64,000 bases of DNA, taken from NCBI GenBank assembly GCA_016713235.1, contig JADJPN010000001.1:248001-312000 (forward strand), given 5' to 3'. Under the pieces are notes generated by a model. The model was not told the DNA's origin. It made no database searches and worked only from the letters and a program-made list of their open reading frames with translations. Source of the stretch: Hyphomicrobiales bacterium (GTDB lineage: Bacteria; Pseudomonadota; Alphaproteobacteria; Rhizobiales; Xanthobacteraceae). The translations under genes and the position numbers were made by a program. Position 1 is the stretch's first letter, and each line of letters begins with the position of its first letter. Shown piece after piece: positions 26,058-34,071 of this stretch.

Positions 26058-26136
26058 GGGCTCGCTCTTAAAAAATGCGCCGGAGACGACTTGAACCGTC
26101 CCCGGCGTATCTCGCAAGTCAGAGTAGGTATGCCTG

Positions 26137-26552
26137 CTACTTCTTCAACAGCGCATCGCGAATCTCGGTCAGCAACTGCACTTCCTTCGTGGGAGCCGCG
26201 ACCGGTTCCGGCGCCGCTGCTTCTTTCGCCTTCAGGCGATTGATCGCTTTGACGACCATGAAAAGGATCGCCGCGATGATCGAGAAATTGATGACGATGG
26301 TGAGGAAGCTGCCATAGGCGAGCACCGCACCTTGCTTCTTTGCCTCGACAAGCGAAGGAGCCGTCACCTGGCTCGAAAGCGCCAGAAAATAGTTCGAGAA
26401 ATCGAGGCCACCGAGAACCGCGCCGACTATCGGCATGAACAAGTCGCCGACTACGGATTCAACGATCTTGCCGAAGGCGGCACCGATGATCACCGCGACC
26501 GCAAGGTCGACGACATTTCCCTTCAGCGCGAATTTTTAAACTCTTCCCACAT
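26137..26552 (-). CDS. mscL: Large-conductance mechanosensitive channel MscL, frameshifted
   Basis: The first ten codons (ATG at 26552 after AAGGAGAGAATA; MWEEFK) run into a stop, while the rest (VVDLAVAVIIGAAFGKIVESVVGD...) is in another frame. Adding one T to the T5 run at 26533-26537 (A6 on the coding strand) gives MWEEFKKFALKGNVVDLAV and a 138 aa protein, the normal MscL length. TM1 is the conserved glycine-rich pore helix, and TM2 lies near residues 80-105 (LTIVINFSIIAAILFMVV). It protects against hypo-osmotic shock in the inner membrane. The error lies in a homopolymer. Confidence 0.9.
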
Positions 26553-26572
26553 TATTCTCTCCTTGATGAAGG

Positions 26573-28708
26573 CTAAGCGACCAGAAGATCGCGAAGCATT
26601 TCGTTGGTATGTCTGATCGACGCGAGCGCATCTTTCAGTTTCGTCTGTTCGACGCGCGGCAACCGCTTCACGTCAACCTTGTTCGAGGGCGGACGGCCCG
26701 CCGCGATGTCGGCGAGCTGCTGGTCGAGGATTGCACGCAAGATCACGCGCTGCGCTTCGATCATTGCGTTCAAATCACTGTCCGCCCCCAGACCCAGCGC
26801 GCGGATATTCTCGATACGCGCCTTGGTCGAATGTTCCGCGATGCCGTGGTAAATCGCAAGCACCCGCGCGGTCGTGACGATCACGAACAAACCGCCTCGT
26901 TTCAGGTCGACGCGGCCGTTTTCGGTCCTGAGCCCAAACCAGCCGAACGGCGGCTCGAAACTACCGCCGGATTCGGCGAGCAGTTTTGCGAATCCGGCCT
27001 GCCCCTTGGCAAGACCGTAAGCATCGCGCCAAAGGGACGCCGCGAGTACGCCGTTGCCATGCACCGCGCGAAAATCGAAGAAAATATCGACCGCGAGCAG
27101 ATCCTCCGGCGCGGAGCGTCCAAACCAATGCTGCAGGCGCTCGCGCCAGACCGCTGCACTTCCACGCCATTGCGCGTTCTTCGCCATAACGCCGCCGGTG
27201 CAATAGGGCACGCCGACTTCGTGCAGAATGTCCGCGACATGCGTGCCGAGCTCGGCGAACCAGCGGTCCTCCGGGCCATCCGGCTCGCCCTTCTCGAAGA
27301 CGATCGCATTGTCCTGATCCATCGCAAGCAGGCTTTCGCCGCGGCCTGCGGAGCCGAGCACGAGAAGCGCGTAGGGCACTGGCGGCCCGCCCTTCCCGGC
27401 TTCGCGCATCCGGTGTTCGGCGATTTGTCCGGCGCGGCGTGTGAGCGCGCCAAGCTCCCGCGAAACGATCGCGGACACGTCACGCGCTTCGATCCCTTCG
27501 TCGAGCAGACCACGCGCGACCGCGGGAAGCGTGGCCCACGCTTGCGCGAGTTCGTGCACATCCCGAGCTTCGTCGATTTCATCGCCGAGCGTCACCGCAT
27601 CGCGTGCACGTAAGCGCAGCAGATCGCGTGCCGTCAGCGCGCCCGCGACGTAACCAGAATCATCGACCACGCCGAGATGACGGATGCGAAGCCGGTCCAT
27701 GCGGCCAATCGCGCGATAGATAAACGCTTCCGCCGGGACCGAGGCAAGCGGCCTGCTCGTGATGCTTCCGACCGGCTTTGCGAACGCGCCGGCGGCATCC
27801 TTACGGATCGCGCGCAATAGATCGCGCTCGGTCACGATGCCGCTTTCAACGCCAAGGAACGGTCCCGCGTCAGCTTTCTTGCCAAGTGGCGTCACGAAGA
27901 GCGAACTGATGCGGCTATCGGTCATTACTCTCAGCGCCTCTTCCAGCGTCACCTCGGCAGTGATGAAGAGTGGCGGCGAGGACATCAGCTCACGCACGCG
28001 ATGCCGGTATGGATAGGAATCCAACCGCGCGAGGACACGTTCCGTATCGGCGCGGGACGGCGAAAGCACCGGCTCGACCCATCCCGCGCGATGCTGTTCT
28101 TCGAGTGCGGTCGTGAGAGACGTACAAGCGGCTTCCGCTTCGGCGAGCGTGCGGATATTGCCTTCGCGCAGCTTCGGTACGAGAGCGACAAAAATGCGCG
28201 CAGCGGTCAAAGCATCGGCGAGCGCGGAATGCCGATCCGACACAGCGACGCCGAGCCATGCCGCGAGACGGTCGAGCGAGTATCCGGCGAGCGAGGGCTC
28301 CACGATCTGCGCGAGCAAGCGCACATCCAGCGTACGTGGACGCGAGAACGGAATTCCCGCGCGATCGGTTTCGCCTGCGAGAATGGCAAGATCGTAACCA
28401 ATAGAGTGACCGATCAAGACGCTGCCGCCGATATAGTCACTGGCTTCCGGCCAGACTTTCGCGAAATTCGGCGCGGTCTGCACTTTCGTGTCGTCGATGC
28501 CGTGGATCTGGGTTGAAAGGGGCGGGATCGGCACTTGCGGATTCACGAGAGCACGAAAAGTATCGCTCTCGCTCAGGCGTCCTGAAGTGAGCCGGACGGC
28601 GCCGATTTCGACAATCCGCGCAACGCGCGGGTCGAGGCTCGTTGTTTCGGTGTCGAAGACAACGGCATCGAGCGCAAGAAGCGGAGTCGCGCTGGTGCGA
28701 TCGGCCAT
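26573..28708 (-). CDS. Exonuclease-CBS-DUF294 nucleotidyltransferase fusion protein
   Basis: 711 aa. Domains in order: a DEDDh exonuclease (DTETTSLD near residue 19, HSIGYDL near 100, DRHSALADALTAARIF near 155-170); two CBS repeats (about 240-365, e.g. MTDSRISSLFVTP and RIRHLGVVDDSGYVAGALTARDLL); a DUF294 putative nucleotidyltransferase (LLVLGSAGRGESLLAMDQDNAIVFE near 445-470, a GS...D-type active site); and a DUF294 C-terminal domain. Proteins of this type sit near acetate permease/acs genes and SSS-type sensor kinases. The divergent kinase at 29049 fits. CBS domains probably sense adenine nucleotides. Confidence 0.87.
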   Translation of the reverse strand: MADRTSATPLLALDAVVFDTETTSLDPRVARIVEIGAVRLTSGRLSESDTFRALVNPQVPIPPLSTQIHGIDDTKVQTAPNFAKVWPEASDYIGGSVLIGHSIGYDLAILAGETDRAGIPFSRPRTLDVRLLAQIVEPSLAGYSLDRLAAWLGVAVSDRHSALADALTAARIFVALVPKLREGNIRTLAEAEAACTSLTTALEEQHRAGWVEPVLSPSRADTERVLARLDSYPYRHRVRELMSSPPLFITAEVTLEEALRVMTDSRISSLFVTPLGKKADAGPFLGVESGIVTERDLLRAIRKDAAGAFAKPVGSITSRPLASVPAEAFIYRAIGRMDRLRIRHLGVVDDSGYVAGALTARDLLRLRARDAVTLGDEIDEARDVHELAQAWATLPAVARGLLDEGIEARDVSAIVSRELGALTRRAGQIAEHRMREAGKGGPPVPYALLVLGSAGRGESLLAMDQDNAIVFEKGEPDGPEDRWFAELGTHVADILHEVGVPYCTGGVMAKNAQWRGSAAVWRERLQHWFGRSAPEDLLAVDIFFDFRAVHGNGVLAASLWRDAYGLAKGQAGFAKLLAESGGSFEPPFGWFGLRTENGRVDLKRGGLFVIVTTARVLAIYHGIAEHSTKARIENIRALGLGADSDLNAMIEAQRVILRAILDQQLADIAAGRPPSNKVDVKRLPRVEQTKLKDALASIRHTNEMLRDLLVA

Positions 28709-28719
28709 CTTTGCCTTAC

Positions 28720-28908
28720 CTATAAGCGGCTTGAGCCGTGCGAAACACCGCGGCCGGCAAGAAGCGCTTCCTTGTTCACCAGTTTCGCGAACTGGTCATG
28801 CGTAGTGATTAGACTGACGCGTGCCTGCGGTTCAATCATCCCGGAACCGCTCCGCTTCAGGCCGAGAAAATGTACTGAAATTCCGGATATCCACTCCCAA
28901 AGTCCCAT
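28720..28908 (-). CDS. Small hypothetical protein
   Basis: 62 aa from the ATG at 28908 (MGLWEWISGISVHFLGLKRS...), with AAGG eight bases upstream. An in-frame GTG at 28914 is an alternative. The first 20 residues are amphipathic/hydrophobic; the rest shows no motif. It ends 12 bases before the exonuclease-DUF294 gene and would be the leader gene of that operon, opposite the sensor kinase. I do not recognise a family; it may be a chance ORF. Confidence 0.45.
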   Translation of the reverse strand: MGLWEWISGISVHFLGLKRSGSGMIEPQARVSLITTHDQFAKLVNKEALLAGRGVSHGSSRL

Positions 28909-29048
28909 CGTCACTACCTTAGCTTCACTATCCGCCGATCATAGACAAGCAGTTCGCGCTATGGTCCCCTGCTGTCAAATGCCCCTCGCGTAAGGATAAT
29001 ACCGCGATTTTGAGGGGCTGGTGACGCAAACCGGATAGAAGAACCGCC

Positions 29049-32000
29049 ATGTTGCAAGGTTGGGTCATCGTCCTTATTGCGCTCGCCTATATCGGCTTTC
29101 TCTTTGCCGTGGCGAGCTACGGCGACCGTGGCCGACCGCAATGGGCCGTGCGCGGTGCGCGACCGCTGATCTACCCGCTCTCGCTCGCAGTCTATTGCAC
29201 CTCATGGACATTCTTCGGTTCGGTCGGCCTGTCGTCGCGGCAGGGTCTCGACTTTTTGACCATCTATCTCGGTCCGGTGCTGATGGTCGGGTTATTCTAT
29301 CCGCTCATCCTCAAAATAATCCGGCTCGCGAAATCGCAGAACATCACCTCGATCGCGGACTTCATCGCTGCGCGCTACGGCAAGAACCAGGCGGTCGCGG
29401 CGATCGTGACCCTTGTCGCAGTGATCGGCGCGGTGCCTTACATCGCGCTTCAGTTGAAGGCCGTCTCCGCGTCGCTGCTGACCATGCTTGGCCAAACGCA
29501 GCCTAGCGCGGGACACGATATTCCGATTGTCGGCGACCTTGCGATTCTCGTCACGCTGACGATGGCGCTATTCGCAATCCTGTTCGGCACCCGCCACATC
29601 GATGCGACCGAGCACCAGGAAGGCCTGATGCTCGCGATCGCGACCGAGTCGCTGATCAAACTTCTCGCCTTCCTGATCGTCGGCGCATACGTCACCTGGT
29701 ATCTGTTCGGCGGCCCTGCTGATCTGTGGACGCGCGCAAACCTACAGACCGACATCCTGCCTATCTTCACCAAGATGCCGGACGCGACGACGTGGATCAC
29801 GATGACTGCGTTGTCGTTCCTCTGCATTGTGCTTCTGCCGCGACAGTTTCATGTGATGGTCGTCGAGAACAACGGCGCGCGGGAAATGAAGCGTGCCGCG
29901 TGGCTGTTTCCGCTTTATCTCATCTTGATCAATCTCTTCGTGGTTCCGATCGCCATTGCCGGCATGACCGTATTTCCGAAAGGGTCGGTCGATTCGGACA
30001 TGTTCCTGCTGGCGCTGCCGCTGAACGCGGGCGATGGCTGGATCGCGATGATCGCTTTCATCGGCGGCTTGTCCGCGGCAACGGCGATGGTGATCGTCGA
30101 GAGCGTTGCGGTCGCAATCATGGTGTCGAACGATCTCGTCGTTCCCTTCCTGCTGCGCATGCGAGGACGCAACGCGGCGCGCGACCACCGCGCCGACATG
30201 GGTGCGGTGCTGCTGCGCGCGCGGCGCATCGCAATCTTCGGCGTGTTATGCCTTGCCTATCTTTATTATCGTTATGCAGGCGAAGCGCAGCTTGCGCAGA
30301 TAGGTCTGCTTTCGTTCGCGGCGATTGCGCAGTTCGGACCAGCATTCTTTGGTGGATTGTTCTGGCGCCGCGCCACCGCAGCCGGCGCAATCAGCGGCAT
30401 CGTGGCCGGCGTCGCGATCTGGGTCTTTACGCTGCTCTTGCCGAGCTTCGTCGAGTCCGGGTTCTTCAGCCGGCAAATTCTGGATACCGGACTGTTCGGT
30501 CTGGAGATTTTCCGGCCGCAGGCATTATTTGGTGTCACCGGCTGGGCGCCGCTGACCCATGGCGTCATGTGGAGCCTCGGCATCAATGTCGCGCTGTTCG
30601 TCATCGTCTCATTGCTGACGCGGCCCGCGCCGATCGAGAAATTGCAGGCGAACGTCTTCGTGCCCTCAAAACTCTCGCCCATGGCGCCGAGCTATATGCT
30701 CTGGCGCTCGCGCGTGACGGTTGAGGAACTGCTGGCCACGATTGCGCGCTATCTCGGCGAGGAGCGCACGCGCCGCTCGTTCGAAAGTTTCGCCGTAACG
30801 CGTGGCCTCACGCTGGAGCCGAAGCGCGAAGCAGACGTGCATCTCCTGCGCTATGCGGAGCATTTGCTCGCGTCCGCGATCGGCGCCGCTTCGTCGCGGC
30901 TTGTGCTGTCGCTGCTGCTTCGCAAGCGCGCGGTCTCCACCAAAGCCGCGCTGAAGCTGCTCGACGACGCCTCCGAAGCGATCCAGTACAACCGCGAAGT
31001 CCTGCAAACCGCGCTCGATCATGTGCGCCAGGGTATCGCGGTGTTCGACAAGCAGATGCAGCTCATCACCTGGAACAGGTACTTCGGCGAGATGCTGGAA
31101 TTACCGCCCGATCTCGTGCGGGTCGGCGTCCGGCTTGACGAAATTCTTTACCGGCTCGCGGAGCGCGGCGACTTCGGCACCGGCACGATCGACGCAATCA
31201 TGCAGGACCGGCTTGAGCGTTACGTGCAGAGCGCCAGAACCTTCCATGAGCGCATGCCCAAACGCGGCGTTGTGATCGAAGTGCGCTCCAACCGGATGCC
31301 CGACGGCAGCATCGTCGCGACCTACACCGATATCACGCCGTCGATCGAAGCCGCCGAAGCGCTGGAGCGGCGCGTGCAGGAGCGCACCGAAGAACTCACG
31401 CGCCTCAACAAGGAACTGGCACGGGCAAAAGCGGAAGCCGATGATGCGAACATCTCGAAGACGCGCTTCTTGGCGGCCGCGAGTCACGACATCTTACAGC
31501 CGCTGAACGCCGCGCGGCTCTATGCGACGAGTCTCGTCGAGCGCGAACGCGGCTCGAACGAAGCCAAGCTCGCCGGCAACGTCGATGCGTCGCTGGAAGC
31601 AGTCGAGGAAATTCTCGGCGCGCTTCTCGATATTTCGCGGCTAGACACCGGCGCGATGCAGCCGGAAATGTCGAACTTCCGAATCGGCGATCTCCTGGAT
31701 CAATTAAAGCTCGAATTCGAACCACTCGCAGCGGAGAAAGGGCTCGGACTAACCTTCCTGCCCTGCTCGCTGAATGTCCGCTCCGACCGGCGTCTGTTGC
31801 GGCGGCTGTTGCAAAACCTGATCTCGAACGGGATCAAGTACACGCCAAAAGGCGACGTTGTCGTCGGCTGCCGCCGGCTCAATGGCAAAATCCGAATTGA
31901 GGTCCACGATACCGGGCTCGGGATTCCAGAATCGCAGCAAAAGAATATCTTCCGCGAATTCCAGCGGCTCGATCAGGGAGCGCGGGCGGCGCGCGGCTTA

Positions 32001-32552
32001 GGACTCGGCCTTTCCATCGTCGAGCGCATTGCGCGCGTGCTTGGTCATAAAATCTCTCTGCACTCCAAATCTCGCAAAGGCTCCACTTTCGGAGTAGAGG
32101 TGCCGACCATCGCGGTTGCGGTCGCGATGGAAGCGCCATTGCAAATACTGCCCACGCCCGCGGCGGCGCTCAGAGGCATCGTCACACTCTGCATCGACAA
32201 CGATCAGTCAATTCTCGACGGCATGACGGTGCTCTTAAGTGGCTGGGGCTGTCATGTTCTGACGGCTCCCAATCTTGCCGCTGCCCAGACGCAACTGCGC
32301 AAAGGCGCGCAGCCCGACGTGCTGCTCGTCGATTATCATCTCGACGAAGGTAACGGCATCGACGCGGTCGTTGCGCTGCGCGAAACGCTTGGCAACGGTT
32401 TCCCGGCCGCGCTTATTACGGCGGACCGCACGCCGAAAGTACGTGACGAAGCACGCGAACAAAATGTCCAGGTATTGAACAAGCCGCTGAAGCCGGCAGC
32501 CCTGCGCGCGTTCCTCGCGCAGTGGCGCGTGACGCGCCCAGCTGCAGAGTAG
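29049..32552 (+). CDS. Hybrid sensor histidine kinase with N-terminal sodium/solute-symporter domain (CrbS-like)
   Basis: 1167 aa. Residues 1-500 form a 12-13-segment SSS/PutP-like domain (e.g. YCTSWTFFGSVGLSSRQGLDF). A PAS-like region follows (about 650-770), then a coiled coil, HisKA with FLAAASHDILQPLNAARL (phospho-His about 813), HATPase with NLISNGIKY and GLGLGLSIVERIA, and a C-terminal REC domain with LLVDYHLDEGNG (Asp about 1094). This order matches CrbS/MxtR kinases that control acetyl-CoA synthetase with CrbR/ErdR. The cognate regulator probably lies convergent at 32648-33373. Whether the SSS domain transports or only senses is unknown. Confidence 0.9.
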   Translation: MLQGWVIVLIALAYIGFLFAVASYGDRGRPQWAVRGARPLIYPLSLAVYCTSWTFFGSVGLSSRQGLDFLTIYLGPVLMVGLFYPLILKIIRLAKSQNITSIADFIAARYGKNQAVAAIVTLVAVIGAVPYIALQLKAVSASLLTMLGQTQPSAGHDIPIVGDLAILVTLTMALFAILFGTRHIDATEHQEGLMLAIATESLIKLLAFLIVGAYVTWYLFGGPADLWTRANLQTDILPIFTKMPDATTWITMTALSFLCIVLLPRQFHVMVVENNGAREMKRAAWLFPLYLILINLFVVPIAIAGMTVFPKGSVDSDMFLLALPLNAGDGWIAMIAFIGGLSAATAMVIVESVAVAIMVSNDLVVPFLLRMRGRNAARDHRADMGAVLLRARRIAIFGVLCLAYLYYRYAGEAQLAQIGLLSFAAIAQFGPAFFGGLFWRRATAAGAISGIVAGVAIWVFTLLLPSFVESGFFSRQILDTGLFGLEIFRPQALFGVTGWAPLTHGVMWSLGINVALFVIVSLLTRPAPIEKLQANVFVPSKLSPMAPSYMLWRSRVTVEELLATIARYLGEERTRRSFESFAVTRGLTLEPKREADVHLLRYAEHLLASAIGAASSRLVLSLLLRKRAVSTKAALKLLDDASEAIQYNREVLQTALDHVRQGIAVFDKQMQLITWNRYFGEMLELPPDLVRVGVRLDEILYRLAERGDFGTGTIDAIMQDRLERYVQSARTFHERMPKRGVVIEVRSNRMPDGSIVATYTDITPSIEAAEALERRVQERTEELTRLNKELARAKAEADDANISKTRFLAAASHDILQPLNAARLYATSLVERERGSNEAKLAGNVDASLEAVEEILGALLDISRLDTGAMQPEMSNFRIGDLLDQLKLEFEPLAAEKGLGLTFLPCSLNVRSDRRLLRRLLQNLISNGIKYTPKGDVVVGCRRLNGKIRIEVHDTGLGIPESQQKNIFREFQRLDQGARAARGLGLGLSIVERIARVLGHKISLHSKSRKGSTFGVEVPTIAVAVAMEAPLQILPTPAAALRGIVTLCIDNDQSILDGMTVLLSGWGCHVLTAPNLAAAQTQLRKGAQPDVLLVDYHLDEGNGIDAVVALRETLGNGFPAALITADRTPKVRDEAREQNVQVLNKPLKPAALRAFLAQWRVTRPAAE

Positions 32553-32628
32553 CATGCGGCTAATTATCAAATATATTTTAGACCAAGTCGGATAAATCCG
32601 ACTTGGTTTGGCGCGTGACGCGCCCAGC
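32523..32628. repeat. 20-bp direct repeat flanking a palindrome
   Basis: TGGCGCGTGACGCGCCCAGC occurs at 32523-32542, inside the last codons of the kinase, and again at 32609-32628. The protein string WRVTRPAAE is encoded in both copies, the second in a frame that ends soon after. The copies differ after the 20-mer (GCTGCAGAGTAG versus GCGGCGGAATGG). The 66 bases between them include the palindrome at 32582-32607. It looks like a local duplication. Confidence 0.8.
32582..32607. terminator. Perfect inverted repeat between convergent genes, likely bidirectional terminator
   Basis: ACCAAGTCGGAT-AA-ATCCGACTTGGT has 12-bp perfect arms. It lies between the convergent kinase and response-regulator stops. 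TTTGG follows on the plus strand and a CTAAAATATA stretch on the minus strand. The T tracts are weak, so it could instead be a protein site, but position favours termination. Confidence 0.6.
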
Positions 32629-32647
32629 GGCGGAATGGTTTAGAAAA

Positions 32648-33373
32648 TCAGTTCAACGATTTCGGCCACTGGCCTGCTTCAATCTTGGAAGCAGCGATCA
32701 CGGCCTGCGTGCGGCTCTCGACCCCGAGCTTTTGCAAAATCGCGGAGACATGCGCTTTCACCGTCGCTTCGGAAACCGTGAGCTCGAAAGCGATCTGCTT
32801 GTTGAGCAGGCCCTCGGATAGCATCATCAGCACGCGCACCTGCTGCGGCGTGAGTGTTGCAAGACGCTGCACGAGGTCGCGTGTTTCCTTGTCGTCGCTC
32901 GAGGTGAGATCGATGTCGGGCGGCGTCCATACGCCGCCATCGAGCACCTTGAAAATCGCAGTCCGCATCACTTCGACGCTCAGCGTCTTAGGAACGAATC
33001 CCGACGCACCGAACTCCATGCAGCGGCGAATGACGTCCGGTTCTTCGTTCGCGGAAACCACGACCACCGGCACGCCGGGAAACTGCGCGCGCAGATAAAG
33101 CAATCCGGAGAAGCCGCGCACGCCGGGCATGGAGAGATCGAGCAACACCAGGTCCATGTCGCCTTCGCGCTCAAGCAGACCTTGCAGTTCTTCAAAACCG
33201 CCGGCTTCGAAAATTTTCGTCGCACTAAACTGCTGGCCAACCGCTTCCTTCAAAGCACCGCGAAACAACGGGTGATCGTCCGCGATCACGAAGCGATAGG
33301 ACGCACTCGGATCGATCTTTGAAATTCCCTGCGCCACGGAAGCCGCCTGCTGTTTCATCGGTTCGTTACTCAT
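32648..33373 (-). CDS. Response regulator, REC + LuxR-type HTH (CrbR/ErdR-like)
   Basis: 241 aa. The REC domain (about residues 25-145) has the acidic pair in FVIADDHPLF, the phospho-acceptor Asp in LVLLDLSMPG and the lysine in GFVPKTLSV. The C-terminal GerE/LuxR HTH is LTPQQVRVLMMLSEGLLNK...VSEATVKAHVSAILQKLG (about 170-225). It is convergent with the SSS-type hybrid kinase, its probable partner. By analogy with CrbR it would activate acetate-use genes (acs, actP), none of which lie in this window. Confidence 0.9.
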   Translation of the reverse strand: MSNEPMKQQAASVAQGISKIDPSASYRFVIADDHPLFRGALKEAVGQQFSATKIFEAGGFEELQGLLEREGDMDLVLLDLSMPGVRGFSGLLYLRAQFPGVPVVVVSANEEPDVIRRCMEFGASGFVPKTLSVEVMRTAIFKVLDGGVWTPPDIDLTSSDDKETRDLVQRLATLTPQQVRVLMMLSEGLLNKQIAFELTVSEATVKAHVSAILQKLGVESRTQAVIAASKIEAGQWPKSLN

Positions 33374-33536
33374 ACGCCGAACCTACGATTGCAAGCCATT
33401 GTTTCCGCCCGGCGATACTGGAGCAAGCCCGCAGCGTCAGGCGGCTTAACATGCACCGGGCCAGAACGCGGACACGCACAGCCCCAAGTATTCTATTTTC
33501 TCCAGTAATTTCAATCGATTAAGAAACGGCGGCCGG

Positions 33537-33971
33537 TCAGCCTTTATTGGGGACTTCCGTCTCCCATTCCTTCTTGAGATTTTCCACGACCCCGCGGAAG
33601 CGTTTCATCATCTTCTCGAAGAAACCCATGACCTGTTCGATCTCCTGATCACTGGGCGTGCGGAAGCGTTCCTGAGGATCATTCCGTTTATTCTCGAGGG
33701 CAGCGATCCGGTCGTTGAGGCGCTTTATCTCCGCCTCGAGCGCGGCGCGGTCATCCGCCACCGTCTCACAGGTCCAGTTGCCGGCTTTCTCGCGGCAAAA
33801 CGAGACCTGCCCGGTCTGCGCGTCCAGCCGCAGAAAGCCATCGTCAATCTTCTGCATCTTGAAACGCCAGCTATCGTTCGGGGGTACGGGTGCTGACGTT
33901 TGCGCGTGCACGCCACCTGCCGCGAGCGAAGCCGCGAGCGCAAAAGCCGAAATCTTGCCGATCGTTTTCAT
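33537..33971 (-). CDS. Exported coiled-coil protein of unknown function
   Basis: 144 aa from the ATG at 33971. A signal peptide (MKTIGKISAFALAASLAAGGVHA) is followed by WRFKMQKIDDGFLRLDAQTGQVSFC, a short WD-like strand motif with a cysteine pair (FCREK...WTCE), then a coiled coil (AALEAEIKRLNDRIAALEN, about 80-105) and a charged C-terminal helix. Similar short periplasmic proteins occur in related genomes without assigned function. It lies 100 bases after the fadB-type gene on the same strand. Confidence 0.72.
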   Translation of the reverse strand: MKTIGKISAFALAASLAAGGVHAQTSAPVPPNDSWRFKMQKIDDGFLRLDAQTGQVSFCREKAGNWTCETVADDRAALEAEIKRLNDRIAALENKRNDPQERFRTPSDQEIEQVMGFFEKMMKRFRGVVENLKKEWETEVPNKG

Positions 33972-34071
33972 AGCAGTCCCTTCTTCAGGCCCCTTGCCCG
34001 CCAGAAATGGAAACGCTCCCCGTACAGTCAAGTACGAGGAGCGCAATCTTGTTCCGGATTTAGGACGGAGA

